Positions 1 to 7,646 are shown, counted from the first letter of the stretch. The stretch: 31,275 bases of DNA from an uncultured Muribaculaceae bacterium (GCA_910587915.1 CAJUOB010000028.1:1-31275); one strand, 5' to 3'. Numbers and translations are program-made. The notes: generated by a model from the letters alone, not told the origin.

Positions 1-85
1 TTACTTCCACGATGTCTCCGTTGATTTCGGCATAGCCGATAAGAGCCAGGCGGGTTCCCCCGAGCCATTTATATGGCTCAAACAT
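1..85 (-). CDS. Possible partial CDS, N-terminal 28 codons, unknown product
   Basis: On the minus strand an ATG at 85-83 opens a frame that stays open to the window edge and begins MFEPYKWLGG, followed by RLALIGYAEINGDIVEV. Codon choice (GGC TAT GCC GAA ATC AAC) resembles the confident genes here, which is the main support. It would lie directly downstream of the gene ending at 124. Against it, the start codon follows a strong hairpin by only five bases, a second hairpin falls within its first codons, and no ribosome binding site is visible. I recognise no family. It may instead be the complement of the 3' end of a plus-strand gene ending to the left. Confidence 0.35.
   Translation of the reverse strand, partial: MFEPYKWLGGTRLALIGYAEINGDIVEV
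62..79. repeat. Small perfect hairpin
   Basis: GAGCCAT and ATGGCTC form a perfect 7-bp stem around a TTAT loop. It lies 11 bases to the left of a longer hairpin, so the two make a tandem structured stretch at the left edge. Its function is unknown; it may be part of a terminator region. Confidence 0.5.
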
Positions 86-90
86 CCCCG

Positions 91-135
91 AAGCGGTACC
101 TGTCGTGATGACAGGTACCGCTTTTATTCTTTTTG
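91..135 (+). terminator. Strong hairpin with T-rich tail, likely terminator
   Basis: AAGCGGTACCTGTC (91-104) and GACAGGTACCGCTT (110-123) pair perfectly over 14 bp around a GTGAT loop. On the plus strand the stem is followed by TTATTCTTTTTG, so intrinsic termination fits best for a transcript coming from the left. The stem also directly abuts the stop codon (126-124) of the minus-strand gene to its right and could protect or end that transcript, although on that strand no T run follows. Confidence 0.65.
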
Positions 136-1422
136 TCTGTTGCGAAGTACTTGCTGCCGCTTGAACTCGTTCCATCGACGGTTCATATCGTTATTGGCTT
201 TTAAACGACTGATTCCTGTCGCAACTTTCAATAGCTGCAATGCCCGGTAGCCTAAACTGCGATAGATGGGTCCATGCCCTGCCAGGCGGTAGTCCGGCGG
301 TTGAGACATGCGTACACTGTCATTATCAATATTATTCACACGAGCAATAAGTGTCAGTATTTCCGGGTGCAATGCGGGGGCGTCTGGAGATTCTATTATA
401 TCTATATTCTCGTTGCCAAAACTATGTTTTTCCCATTTCTTCGCTTCTTTTACAGTTATGTATTCTCTATCCACAATATAAACTTCGGTATATGTTGTCA
501 CAAAGAACGGTTCATCGTAGCGGTTGAACTGAAACATTCCTCGGCCACGTCCTCTTGAGTCGATATTATATGAAAATCCTGTCAATCCGACTACCGAAAG
601 TGCATCATCGTTTATATTATTATAGTTCAGATGGATTCGGAATTGTTCGAAATTGATATTGTCATTTTTCAAGAAATAGCGCATGGATGGCATCCATCGG
701 ATACCAATAGTATCGGCAAGTATATCGATATCTATCGTGAGTTTGTCATCGTGTTTATTCCATATCTCGACTGGGCTGTATTTACCCATGAGTGTATCCG
801 ATTCGCATGTGTTATCAGTGAGGCGGGAAGGTATATCATACTCCGGTGGAATCCCAATCCAATCCGCCCATGTGAAGTATTGATTGCATATGGCGCTTAC
901 GCTGTCGAGTCCCTTGTCATCTGTGAAGCGATAGTACGATTGCGACTTGAGAATACGTGGCTGTCTCCAGCCTCGGTATTTGGTTTTGGGGTCGCTTGGC
1001 AGCATATAGTCTACCATTTTCTCGCGGAATAGAGTAATGGTATCGGTATAGCTTGCCAGAGTCGAATATTCCCTTACATATCCTAATATGTGCAGTATTT
1101 TATCTTGCCGCGATTCGACTACGATTTCAGAAAGCTCTGTTATGTGTTCTTGCAGAAATATTGTGTCGACATCTGAAGAGGGAACACTCTTCTCATGAAA
1201 GCCCATGTATCGAAGTGTGATAGGGTAGTCTGCCGGCGTCGCACAGCTGACGTGGCCTTTTGAGTCGGATGTGCCGATGAAATTCCCGTTACAACCGAAA
1301 ACAGAGGCATTCGCCAACGGCAGATGGCTCAGGGAATCAGCCACGACCGGACCTTGTGCCCGGATTCCCATCGGGACTCCAAGCACCAGGATTGCTATGA
1401 CTAATAAATGCAGTTTAACCAT
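124..1422 (-). CDS. Secreted protein with N-terminal carboxypeptidase-regulatory-like domain
   Basis: The 432-residue product has a signal peptide (residues 1-22, MVKLHLLVIAILVLGVPMGI then RAQ). Residues about 25-92 look like a carboxypeptidase-D regulatory-like beta-sandwich: a predicted substrate or anchoring fold with the typical pattern of a variable loop, a SDSKG turn, and ITLRYMGF. A segment ITELSEIVV (94-102) follows that resembles the linker between such domains and the plug of TonB-dependent proteins, but no barrel follows. The remaining 330 residues are unassigned, tyrosine- and aspartate-rich and probably periplasmic or surface exposed. It is the last gene of a histidine kinase-response regulator operon, 18 bases after the regulator, so it may take part in or be controlled by that signalling system. 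The export and domain call are fairly safe; the function is unknown. Confidence 0.75.
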   Translation of the reverse strand: MVKLHLLVIAILVLGVPMGIRAQGPVVADSLSHLPLANASVFGCNGNFIGTSDSKGHVSCATPADYPITLRYMGFHEKSVPSSDVDTIFLQEHITELSEIVVESRQDKILHILGYVREYSTLASYTDTITLFREKMVDYMLPSDPKTKYRGWRQPRILKSQSYYRFTDDKGLDSVSAICNQYFTWADWIGIPPEYDIPSRLTDNTCESDTLMGKYSPVEIWNKHDDKLTIDIDILADTIGIRWMPSMRYFLKNDNINFEQFRIHLNYNNINDDALSVVGLTGFSYNIDSRGRGRGMFQFNRYDEPFFVTTYTEVYIVDREYITVKEAKKWEKHSFGNENIDIIESPDAPALHPEILTLIARVNNIDNDSVRMSQPPDYRLAGHGPIYRSLGYRALQLLKVATGISRLKANNDMNRRWNEFKRQQVLRNRQKE

Positions 1423-1440
1423 CGATATATCTATTGGCTT

Positions 1441-2124
1441 TTAGCGTTTCAAGGTAAGCATATACCCGAAGCCCCGCTGGTTGATTATGCTTATGTTTGA
1501 ATCGTGGCGTAAGACGCGGCGAAGTTTGTGTATGTAGCCGTGTAGGGAGTTGCGATTGCATTGCTCATCGCGCTGCCATACATCCAGCATCAATTCTGTC
1601 GCATCTACGGTATTGCCTATATTTGCCGCCAGTTTCACCAATATTCTTGCTTCGATGTTTGATATTATATTTTCCTTACCATGGATGGTGAGCCGTTGAG
1701 TCGCGGGGTCAAAAATGTATTCTCCAATTGTATAGCCCATCTGCCGGCTCGGATTTACGACCGTATTACGTAGAAGAGATTTTATTCTTATGAGTAGTTC
1801 CCTGAGTTCAAAAGGCTTCTTGAGGTAGTCGTTGGCACCGATATCAAAGCCTTCCTCAATATCATCAATCGCACTTTTGGCGGTGAGAAAGATGATGGGA
1901 ACAGTTGCAGAAATTCGGCGGATTTCCTTGGCCATGGTAAATCCGTCGCATTCAGGCATCATCACATCTGCGACAATAAGGTCTGGCCTTTCTCTTTTGT
2001 ATTTAACAAGCCCTTCATGGCCGTCGAATGCCGCCGACACTTCATATCCTTGTTGGTGTAATGTGTCGCAGATAATCAGCGAAAGGTCGCGTTCATCCTC
2101 AACGAAAAGTATCTTAGCATTCAT
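1441..2124 (-). CDS. OmpR/PhoB-family response regulator
   Basis: This 227-residue protein has an N-terminal receiver domain (about 1-120). Its acidic pocket is E9-D10 within ILFVEDERD, the phosphoacceptor is D53 in VADVMMP, the conserved threonine is T81 in FLTAKS, and the lysine is K103 in YLKKPF. A winged-helix DNA-binding domain follows (about 130-227), ending in RNSLHGYIHKLRRVL and RGFGYML, as in OmpR/PhoB proteins. The start at MNAKILFV is preferred over a longer open frame reaching 2202, because the receiver fold begins there and the 11-base overlap with the kinase stop is typical of translational coupling. The partner is the kinase immediately upstream. The paired direct repeats at 3598-3634 are the obvious candidate target. 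The regulated signal is unknown. Confidence 0.93.
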   Translation of the reverse strand: MNAKILFVEDERDLSLIICDTLHQQGYEVSAAFDGHEGLVKYKRERPDLIVADVMMPECDGFTMAKEIRRISATVPIIFLTAKSAIDDIEEGFDIGANDYLKKPFELRELLIRIKSLLRNTVVNPSRQMGYTIGEYIFDPATQRLTIHGKENIISNIEARILVKLAANIGNTVDATELMLDVWQRDEQCNRNSLHGYIHKLRRVLRHDSNISIINQRGFGYMLTLKR

Positions 2125-3547
2125 GGCTGTCGAATTTAATTGTGAATATTGAGCCGTGGCCTTCCTGGCTCTTGACAGATATGCTCCAGCCCATCTTTTC
2201 AAGGACGTGCTTCACATAATAAAGGCCGATTCCATAGCCCCGTACATCCTGCCGGTTGCCATGTGGTACACGATAGAACTTGTCGAAGATATATGGCAGA
2301 TTTTTTGAGGAGATTCCCATGCCATTATCGGCAACCGCTATCCGATCTGAATGTATTCCTATATTTATGGATACGGTGTCTCCGGAATATTTGATTGCGT
2401 TGTCAATCAAATTGTTCAGCACATTGGACAGATGTGATTTGTCTGCCATGACAGCGACAACCTCATTTGATTTAACCTCGATATTTATGTTCTTTTCGCT
2501 TCGCATCCGCTGTGCATCGGCTATCTCTTCAACAAGTTCCGATAAATCAATTTTTTCCGGTTTCAAGGTCATTGCCTTTCTGCGCTCCATACTCATCGCA
2601 AGAATATTCTCAACCAGCTCGCCAAGGCGTTTGAGTTGTTTCATGGCTATTGTAAGGTATGCCTGCTTTTTCTCCGTATCGTTTACGGTGTCGTAATTGA
2701 GCAGAGCGTCATTGGCCGAATATGCAATCGAGATAGGCGTTTTCAACTCGTGGGTCATATTGCTTACAAAATCATCCTTCATCTCCTCTATGGTACGGAG
2801 TTTGGAAACTGTGCTGAACAAGTACCGGAATGCTGCGGCAAAAGCAACCATAAGAAGAAATATTGTGACAATAACTCCCATCATCTGAGATAGGATATGA
2901 CGCGTCAATGGGGTTACACTTGCCCTGTAAAACCATCTGTTTTCAGGACTGAAGCATAATCTGAATACATCATACCCATCGATACCATTTTGAAGATGTA
3001 TATTGCCCAAAAGGACAGAATCTGTTTCAGAGACGATTTCAATTGCCACTGAATCGGGATATATCTGACGGTCAGCAAGACGGACCCTAAAAATACTGTC
3101 AGTGATATTCAAATCGTAGCCATAATATCTGTCCATCGACTCGTGCATCTGCTGGCTCATTGCCTTCATCATCTGATTGGTATATGAGTGATCACGCCTG
3201 AGAGGGGCACGTTTTACAGAGGTGTATCCATTATCTTTTTTTGTAGTTGTAACAAAATTCCCATCTTCATCAACCTGACCGGATATCTGACCATGTTCGG
3301 CATTATATATGGAATCCGCTTCTTCTTTTGTCAAGATAGAGCGCTGTTCGGCTTGAGCCTTCATTCTTGCCCTTTCCGACCGTTCCCACATATCGTCTAT
3401 ATCAGTATCGGCAAGAGCTGTCATCACTTCCCGCTCCACATCCTCCCGGATTGAGTTGTAGAGACGTACAAGGTAAAAGACATTGCAGCAAAAAATCACA
3501 GCAATGACAGATATGAAGAGTATGGAGTTGAGTCTGAACTTTTTCAT
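2114..3547 (-). CDS. Membrane sensor histidine kinase
   Basis: This 477-residue two-pass kinase has transmembrane segments at about 8-28 and 221-244. They flank a periplasmic region of about 190 residues that is rich in Met, Gln and charged residues (for example MMKAMSQQMHESM at 126-138) and matches no sensor fold I recognise. The DHp domain carries H266 in VSNMTHELKTPI. The ATPase domain shows the N box (LIDNAIKYS, N383), G1 (VADNGMGI), an F box (IFDKFYR) and G2 (RGYGIGLYYVK). The start is set at the ATG at 3547 (MKKFRLNS); a TTG at 3553 is in frame but falls inside the likely promoter. It is first in an operon with the response regulator and the secreted protein. The signal is unknown; an envelope or outer-membrane cue is plausible from the divergent barrel gene. 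Confidence 0.93.
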   Translation of the reverse strand: MKKFRLNSILFISVIAVIFCCNVFYLVRLYNSIREDVEREVMTALADTDIDDMWERSERARMKAQAEQRSILTKEEADSIYNAEHGQISGQVDEDGNFVTTTKKDNGYTSVKRAPLRRDHSYTNQMMKAMSQQMHESMDRYYGYDLNITDSIFRVRLADRQIYPDSVAIEIVSETDSVLLGNIHLQNGIDGYDVFRLCFSPENRWFYRASVTPLTRHILSQMMGVIVTIFLLMVAFAAAFRYLFSTVSKLRTIEEMKDDFVSNMTHELKTPISIAYSANDALLNYDTVNDTEKKQAYLTIAMKQLKRLGELVENILAMSMERRKAMTLKPEKIDLSELVEEIADAQRMRSEKNINIEVKSNEVVAVMADKSHLSNVLNNLIDNAIKYSGDTVSINIGIHSDRIAVADNGMGISSKNLPYIFDKFYRVPHGNRQDVRGYGIGLYYVKHVLEKMGWSISVKSQEGHGSIFTIKFDSHEC

Positions 3548-3550
3548 ACG

Positions 3551-3558
3551 CAAAGTTA
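3551..3558 (-). promoter_or_regulatory. Candidate -7 element of the kinase operon
   Basis: On the minus strand this reads TAACTTTG, matching the Bacteroidetes TAnnTTTG element. No TTTG is found at the usual upstream distance, which would fit an activator-dependent promoter. The element ends only three bases before the ATG, so the transcript could be leaderless or nearly so. Confidence 0.5.
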
Positions 3559-3597
3559 AGTATTATCACCTATCATGCCACACAGCGCATTGCATAT

Positions 3598-3634
3598 TTA
3601 AGACTAAATAAGAAATGGCTTAAGACTAAATAAG
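3598..3634. repeat. Two perfect 15-bp direct repeats, 22-bp period; candidate response-regulator operator
   Basis: TTAAGACTAAATAAG occurs at 3598-3612 and again without mismatch at 3620-3634. The period of 22 bp equals two helical turns, so both copies face the same side of the DNA, and it equals twice the 11-bp spacing common for OmpR/PhoB half-sites. The pair lies upstream of both divergent start sites, about 65-75 bp from each expected transcription start, which is an activator-like position. The likely binder is the response regulator encoded at 1441-2124; that assignment is inferred. Confidence 0.7.
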
Positions 3635-3667
3635 GTGGAGAACAATGACCGTCAATCCGATCGATTA

Positions 3668-3675
3668 TAACTTTG
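3668..3675 (+). promoter_or_regulatory. Candidate -7 element of the barrel gene
   Basis: TAACTTTG matches the Bacteroidetes -7 consensus and lies 24 bases before the ATG at 3700. A clear -33 TTTG is missing, as on the opposite strand, which is consistent with dependence on an activator bound at 3598-3634. Confidence 0.55.
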
Positions 3676-3699
3676 CGCTATCACAATAATACAACGGTT

Positions 3700-5742
3700 A
3701 TGAAGAGAGCTTTTATCATTTTCTGTACTCTGGCGGCAGTAAATTCTATGATCGCACAAAGCGAATTCCCGGACAGCATCGAAAGTCGCCAACTCAATGA
3801 AGTCGTCGTGAAAGGTGAGAAACCCCAAATCAAAGGTCACGACGGAGTGATGGTTGTAGATCTTCCCACTATAGTCAAGGATAAGCCGGTTTCAAACGTA
3901 CTGGAAGCATTGGGCTATCTCCCCGGTGTGGTAAATAATAATGGTGCGCTCGGATTAAGCGGAGCATCCTCGGTTACAATAATCATAAATGGAGAGCCGA
4001 CAACGATGCCTTTGCAGAATTTTTATCAGCTACTTTATTCTATGCCGGTAGACCGTCTGAAAAACGTGGAAATAATGTATTCGGCACCGGCGAAATACCA
4101 TGTGAGCGGAGCTGTGATTAATGTTGTATTGAAGGCTCCTCATCCTCTTGATGGACTGATGGGACAAGCGACACTGGGTTATAATCAAGCTCATTTTGCT
4201 TCGTATTCGGGTGGTTTTAACGCCACTTACGCCGTTAAAGACTGGACATTCGAACTCAATTGGTCGCTCAGCCGCAGTCAGTCGTACAACCGGCAGAAGA
4301 CCTTTTCAAATCATTTTCTCGACGGTATCCATCATCCGATAGAGGATGATATGCGCCAGATAGGACGTGCCTGGAACAATACAATTTATGCAGCAGCTTC
4401 CTATAAGAAGTTTAAACTAAGCTACAATGGACAGATAACATCCGACATCCGCAATGAAAGTCTATCATCGGGGACTTTTGGAGATTTCCGAAATCTATAC
4501 AAAGGCGTGTCTCCGACAAGTTATCACAATATAGCTGTTCGTTACGAATCTCCGTTTGGTCTGGCCGTTGGTGGCGATTATACGTTCTTTCACGAAAACC
4601 GTTGCCAAAACCTTTTCAAAGGCAGTATCGAGCAAATCAATTCCGAAAACCGCCAGCGAATCAACCGTTGGCACGGCTATCTGGATCAGGAGCACACTCT
4701 CGGTGTATGGACTATTGGCTACGGTGTAGACTATAAGCATGCTGATGACAAGAGTAGTCAATCCTACAAGTTTCCGGAAAATGCAGGCTTCGACAATACA
4801 TTGCGCGAGGATGTCGCAGGCGTCTACATCTCCACGCAAGCGTCATTTCCGTGGGGACTGTCATTTAACGCATCGGTCAATGCTGAATATTTTCACAACG
4901 ACTATCAGCATAATTGGAATATCATCCCTCAATTAGGTGCTACTTTCTACAGAACTCCCAAAAGCATATTCCAACTAAATCTCAGTTCGGAACGAATATA
5001 TCCATCGTATTGGGAATTACATGGAGGCACATCCTATATCAACGACTATTCAATGATCCTGGGCAATCCGGCTCTACAGCCATACATGAATTATTCCGGT
5101 CAGTTCAGCTATATCTTTAGACAAAAATACGCAGCCACCCTTTATGTGCTATATGCCGATGACTACTCCGTGCAGTTGCCTTATCAATCATCATCCGATT
5201 TCCATCTTATATTTCAGACTCTGAACCTCGATTTCTCTCGGACTGTGGGTGTTCAACTTCACATTCCGTTTGATGTGAAAAACGTCTGGAATGCTACAGT
5301 CACACTCAACTTATACCATGCGCGTCAGAAGTCAAGCCATTTCCATGACCTTAGTTTCGACAATAAACGGTGGGGCGGCTACATCGGATTGAATAATACT
5401 ATACGTTTCACGCCCACGAGCCCGGTGTCACTGTCGGTCGACGCCACATACATGGCCGGGATGATTCAAGGCGGAGGCCGAATGGATCCTCTTTGGAAAA
5501 TAGATGCAGGAGTGAAGTGGCAATTCGGTAGGAAACGCTGTTGCGAGTTCATTTTTAAAGCCAATGATATTTTCAACACCTGCAATCCTATTCTGAAAAT
5601 CGATTTCTCAGGGCAAGATTACCGAATGAAATCACTCAACATGAACCAGAATTTTAAACTCTCGTTTGTCTACCGCTTCAACGGCTTCAAGCCCAAGAGT
5701 GATTCAAGTATAGACACATCGCGCTTCGGCACCGGAAATTAA
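3700..5742 (+). CDS. TonB-dependent-receptor-like outer-membrane beta-barrel protein
   Basis: The 680-residue product starts with a signal peptide (MKRAFIIFCTLAAVNSMIAQ). A plug-like domain follows at about 30-145, opening with QLNEVVVKG and containing VLEALGYLPGVV, VTIIINGEP and RLKNVEIMYSAPAKYHVSGAVINVVL. The rest is a long beta-barrel with alternating aromatic strands and a last strand near NFKLSFVYRF. This resembles the Bacteroidetes outer-membrane barrel family 3 (TonB-linked). Such proteins often carry an N-terminal carboxypeptidase-regulatory-like domain. Here it is absent, while the divergent operon encodes a protein with such a domain and no barrel. No SusD-type lipoprotein follows, so this is not an ordinary glycan locus. 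The start at 3700 gives a normal signal peptide; a TTG at 3673 overlaps the promoter. It is probably regulated by the adjacent two-component system. The substrate is unknown. Confidence 0.85.
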   Translation: MKRAFIIFCTLAAVNSMIAQSEFPDSIESRQLNEVVVKGEKPQIKGHDGVMVVDLPTIVKDKPVSNVLEALGYLPGVVNNNGALGLSGASSVTIIINGEPTTMPLQNFYQLLYSMPVDRLKNVEIMYSAPAKYHVSGAVINVVLKAPHPLDGLMGQATLGYNQAHFASYSGGFNATYAVKDWTFELNWSLSRSQSYNRQKTFSNHFLDGIHHPIEDDMRQIGRAWNNTIYAAASYKKFKLSYNGQITSDIRNESLSSGTFGDFRNLYKGVSPTSYHNIAVRYESPFGLAVGGDYTFFHENRCQNLFKGSIEQINSENRQRINRWHGYLDQEHTLGVWTIGYGVDYKHADDKSSQSYKFPENAGFDNTLREDVAGVYISTQASFPWGLSFNASVNAEYFHNDYQHNWNIIPQLGATFYRTPKSIFQLNLSSERIYPSYWELHGGTSYINDYSMILGNPALQPYMNYSGQFSYIFRQKYAATLYVLYADDYSVQLPYQSSSDFHLIFQTLNLDFSRTVGVQLHIPFDVKNVWNATVTLNLYHARQKSSHFHDLSFDNKRWGGYIGLNNTIRFTPTSPVSLSVDATYMAGMIQGGGRMDPLWKIDAGVKWQFGRKRCCEFIFKANDIFNTCNPILKIDFSGQDYRMKSLNMNQNFKLSFVYRFNGFKPKSDSSIDTSRFGTGN

Positions 5743-5760
5743 ACTAATGCCGAATTAAAC

Positions 5761-5801
5761 CTGAAAGCCGATAATCTCATTGCGAGGTTATCGGCTTTCA
5801 G
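5761..5801. terminator. Bidirectional hairpin between convergent genes
   Basis: CTGAAAGCCGATAA (5761-5774) pairs perfectly with TTATCGGCTTTCAG (5788-5801), and a further CTC/GAG pairing extends into the loop. It sits between the stops of the barrel gene and the XRE regulator gene, the expected place for a shared terminator. No clear T run follows on either strand. Confidence 0.65.
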
Positions 5802-5864
5802 TGTGTTGTTGTATGCCTTATGCGATAGTTATATTTGTGGCGGAATTGCATGCATATGCCGACA

Positions 5865-6422
5865 TCAAATAATGGAGGAGGGTGAGAAAACCTCGAAGCT
5901 ACTATCTGTGTAAAATACAATAATCGATTTTATCTTTTTAGTATTATTAGCTACAGAAGAGTCGCTGGAAGAAGTTTCTTCATCGACTTGAGGTTCATTA
6001 TTCGTGGAAATGGCAGAAAAAGCCGCAAAATCTTCGTCATTATCCGGTGAAATTACAGTTTGACTATAATTTGAAGTTGCGGGCGCTTCCTCAAATAATG
6101 TTGAGAATGGCTTGCTATCAGGGTATTGCAAGTCATCTCGACCCGAAATTGTGCTGTTTTGAGCCTCTGAGAATTGGATATTTGAATTGCTCAGCATATT
6201 GCCCACGCCAAATAGCAACCATGAAACATTGAGATTTGGAAATGTATCGTGAAGCTTGCGAAGCAGCAAGTCGTTTACAGATTTGTTGCGCCCATTTACC
6301 AATTGAGAAAGGGTAGGGCGGGGGATGCCAGTTTTGTCTGCAAATTGTGAATTTGACAGGCCACAAAACTCAATAAAATGCTTCAAACGCGTAACTACGT
6401 TATTCTCAGTGGTGTTTTGCAT
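5865..6422 (-). CDS. XRE-type helix-turn-helix transcriptional regulator
   Basis: The 185-residue protein has a Cro/CI-like DNA-binding domain at about 8-65; the helix-turn-helix lies in SNSQFADKTGIPRPTLSQLVNG. A segment with NVSWLLFGVGNML follows, commonly seen after this domain in Bacteroidetes regulators. Residues 80-165 are low in complexity, rich in Ser, Asn, Thr and Glu and probably disordered. A short conserved-looking end contains SIIVFYTDSSFEVFSPS. It is a single gene with its own promoter. Repeated and palindromic motifs upstream suggest autoregulation. Targets are unknown. A phage- or element-derived repressor is possible, but no phage or integrase genes are nearby. Confidence 0.85.
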   Translation of the reverse strand: MQNTTENNVVTRLKHFIEFCGLSNSQFADKTGIPRPTLSQLVNGRNKSVNDLLLRKLHDTFPNLNVSWLLFGVGNMLSNSNIQFSEAQNSTISGRDDLQYPDSKPFSTLFEEAPATSNYSQTVISPDNDEDFAAFSAISTNNEPQVDEETSSSDSSVANNTKKIKSIIVFYTDSSFEVFSPSSII

Positions 6423-6449
6423 AGTAAACAGGGGTTGTTTTTACATGTG

Positions 6450-6481
6450 CAAATGTATAAATAATAATTCAAAATTGCAAA
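6450..6481 (-). promoter_or_regulatory. Promoter of the XRE regulator gene
   Basis: On the minus strand TTTG (6481-6478) and TACATTTG (6457-6450) are separated by 20 bases, a full match to the Bacteroidetes -33/-7 pattern. The -7 element lies about 27 bases before the ATG. The repeat ATTCAAAATTGCA (6467-6479) lies between the two elements, where a bound repressor would block transcription. Confidence 0.75.
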
Positions 6482-6543
6482 TTTTTAGATTCGTAATTCG
6501 AAATGTATTGTTTGTGTTTGTGAATTTGCGATTCAAAATTGCA
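6467..6543. repeat. Repeated and palindromic motifs, candidate operators of the XRE regulator
   Basis: ATTCAAAATTGCA occurs twice, at 6467-6479 and 6531-6543, 64 bp apart. The second copy overlaps a perfect inverted repeat TGAATTTGCGATTCA (6521-6535, 5-bp arms and 5-bp centre). The first copy lies inside the promoter of the adjacent XRE gene. Binding by that protein is inferred from position only. The region is AT-rich, so some repetition is expected by chance. Confidence 0.45.
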
Positions 6544-7590
6544 GTTTGCAAATGCAGCTACGATTAATTAAACCCAACCAACGGTGAAACCACACATCTA
6601 AACATATACTTTATATTGCATCATATAAGTGGCTAGTAACAACCGCTATGAATTGAATAAGTATGTATTTAAATCAACAGAGACCATCCGCCTCTACTAT
6701 CTCGATATTTTATTTAAGTTTCGCATTAATATTGGTGGGTTTTAGGGCAATACTATATCTGTTAAAATCTGTATAGTGCGAATTTTGTTGGTTTTGATAG
6801 AATTGTAAATGGCTGTGTTATAGAAATGCGTTTTGCAATTTATTGGTTTGCTATGATTCTGTATGTTGAATTTCCAGGTGGAATATAGGATTTCCACCGG
6901 CATTCAATTCAATATTATGACCTGTGTGTAATTGTTAATCTAATGCTTTCGTAAATTTTAGATAGAAGTTAAGGCCTCAATTATCTCAAATTTTGAAAAT
7001 ATCGATGATACACACGTCTTGTATGTAAATATAACATTCTCATGAGACCTAAGTTTGTCAATTAGACCAATTTTAACATTGTATAAACACTCATTAACCA
7101 GATATTTAACATCTCTCCCGTTGGTTGTAACTGCTCGCAAAAAATATGCTTCTGCTTATATCAATCTAGAAAAAGCACCCAAACGTATTTACATTGGGAG
7201 TGTCAGAGGTATTTAGTTTTGGCTACAAGGTCGGTTTAATACTATGCTTTTGCGATCATCATGTAGATTCTTTGACCAATCGTCCACCAATCGTCGCGTA
7301 TGAATCGATGTGAGCATACCTTTAGAGGCTAAACTGAATAAGCGGGCGATTTGTCTGCGTAGTTTATGATTTTACTAGTATTATGGTAGCAATTTTTGTG
7401 TTTATCTGTCTTTGACTCGAAAATGCTTGAGATTAACTGTTTTTTGTGTTAAAATACTCAGTCTGACATTTTCTTATAATTACTATTATGTTAAATAGCA
7501 TGATTAGTCGATGTCGTTTGCTCTCCTCTCGACCAGAATTGATGAACTTTAAAAGACGAATATCCACGTATTTAAGACCAAAATGCAAAT
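6544..7590. other. AT-rich stretch of about 1 kb without a convincing gene
   Basis: This is the only long non-coding stretch in the window and is clearly richer in A and T than its flanks. It holds a perfect hairpin at 6877-6898 (GGTGGAA, 8-base loop, TTCCACC). On the minus strand there are two short open frames, 7317-7213 (34 residues from ATG, beginning MLTSIHTRRLVDDW) and 7140-6958 (60 codons from a TTG). They read somewhat like protein but match no family I know. It could be a decayed gene, a foreign insertion remnant, or a regulatory region. No terminal repeats or transposase motifs were found. Confidence 0.5.
6877..6898. repeat. Perfect 7-bp hairpin in the AT-rich region
   Basis: GGTGGAA (6877-6883) pairs with TTCCACC (6892-6898) around an 8-base loop. 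It is GC-richer than its surroundings. It is not followed by a T run, so it is a poor terminator. Role unknown. Confidence 0.45.
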
Positions 7591-7593
7591 AAA

Positions 7594-7626
7594 TTTGGTG
7601 TAGCTCTCGACTTATTAGTATTTTTG
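7594..7626 (+). promoter_or_regulatory. Promoter of the nfn-znu cluster
   Basis: TTTG (7594-7597) and TATTTTTG (7619-7626) are separated by 21 bases, matching the Bacteroidetes promoter. The gene start at 7647 follows at once, leaving a leader of only about 15 bases. Confidence 0.7.
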
Positions 7627-7646
7627 CATATCTAATCTTAATATTA

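Noticed and set aside
5865..7646. Complete prophage or integrative element
   Set aside because: No integrase, transposase, terminal repeat or tRNA target was found; only a regulator and an AT-rich gap support the idea.
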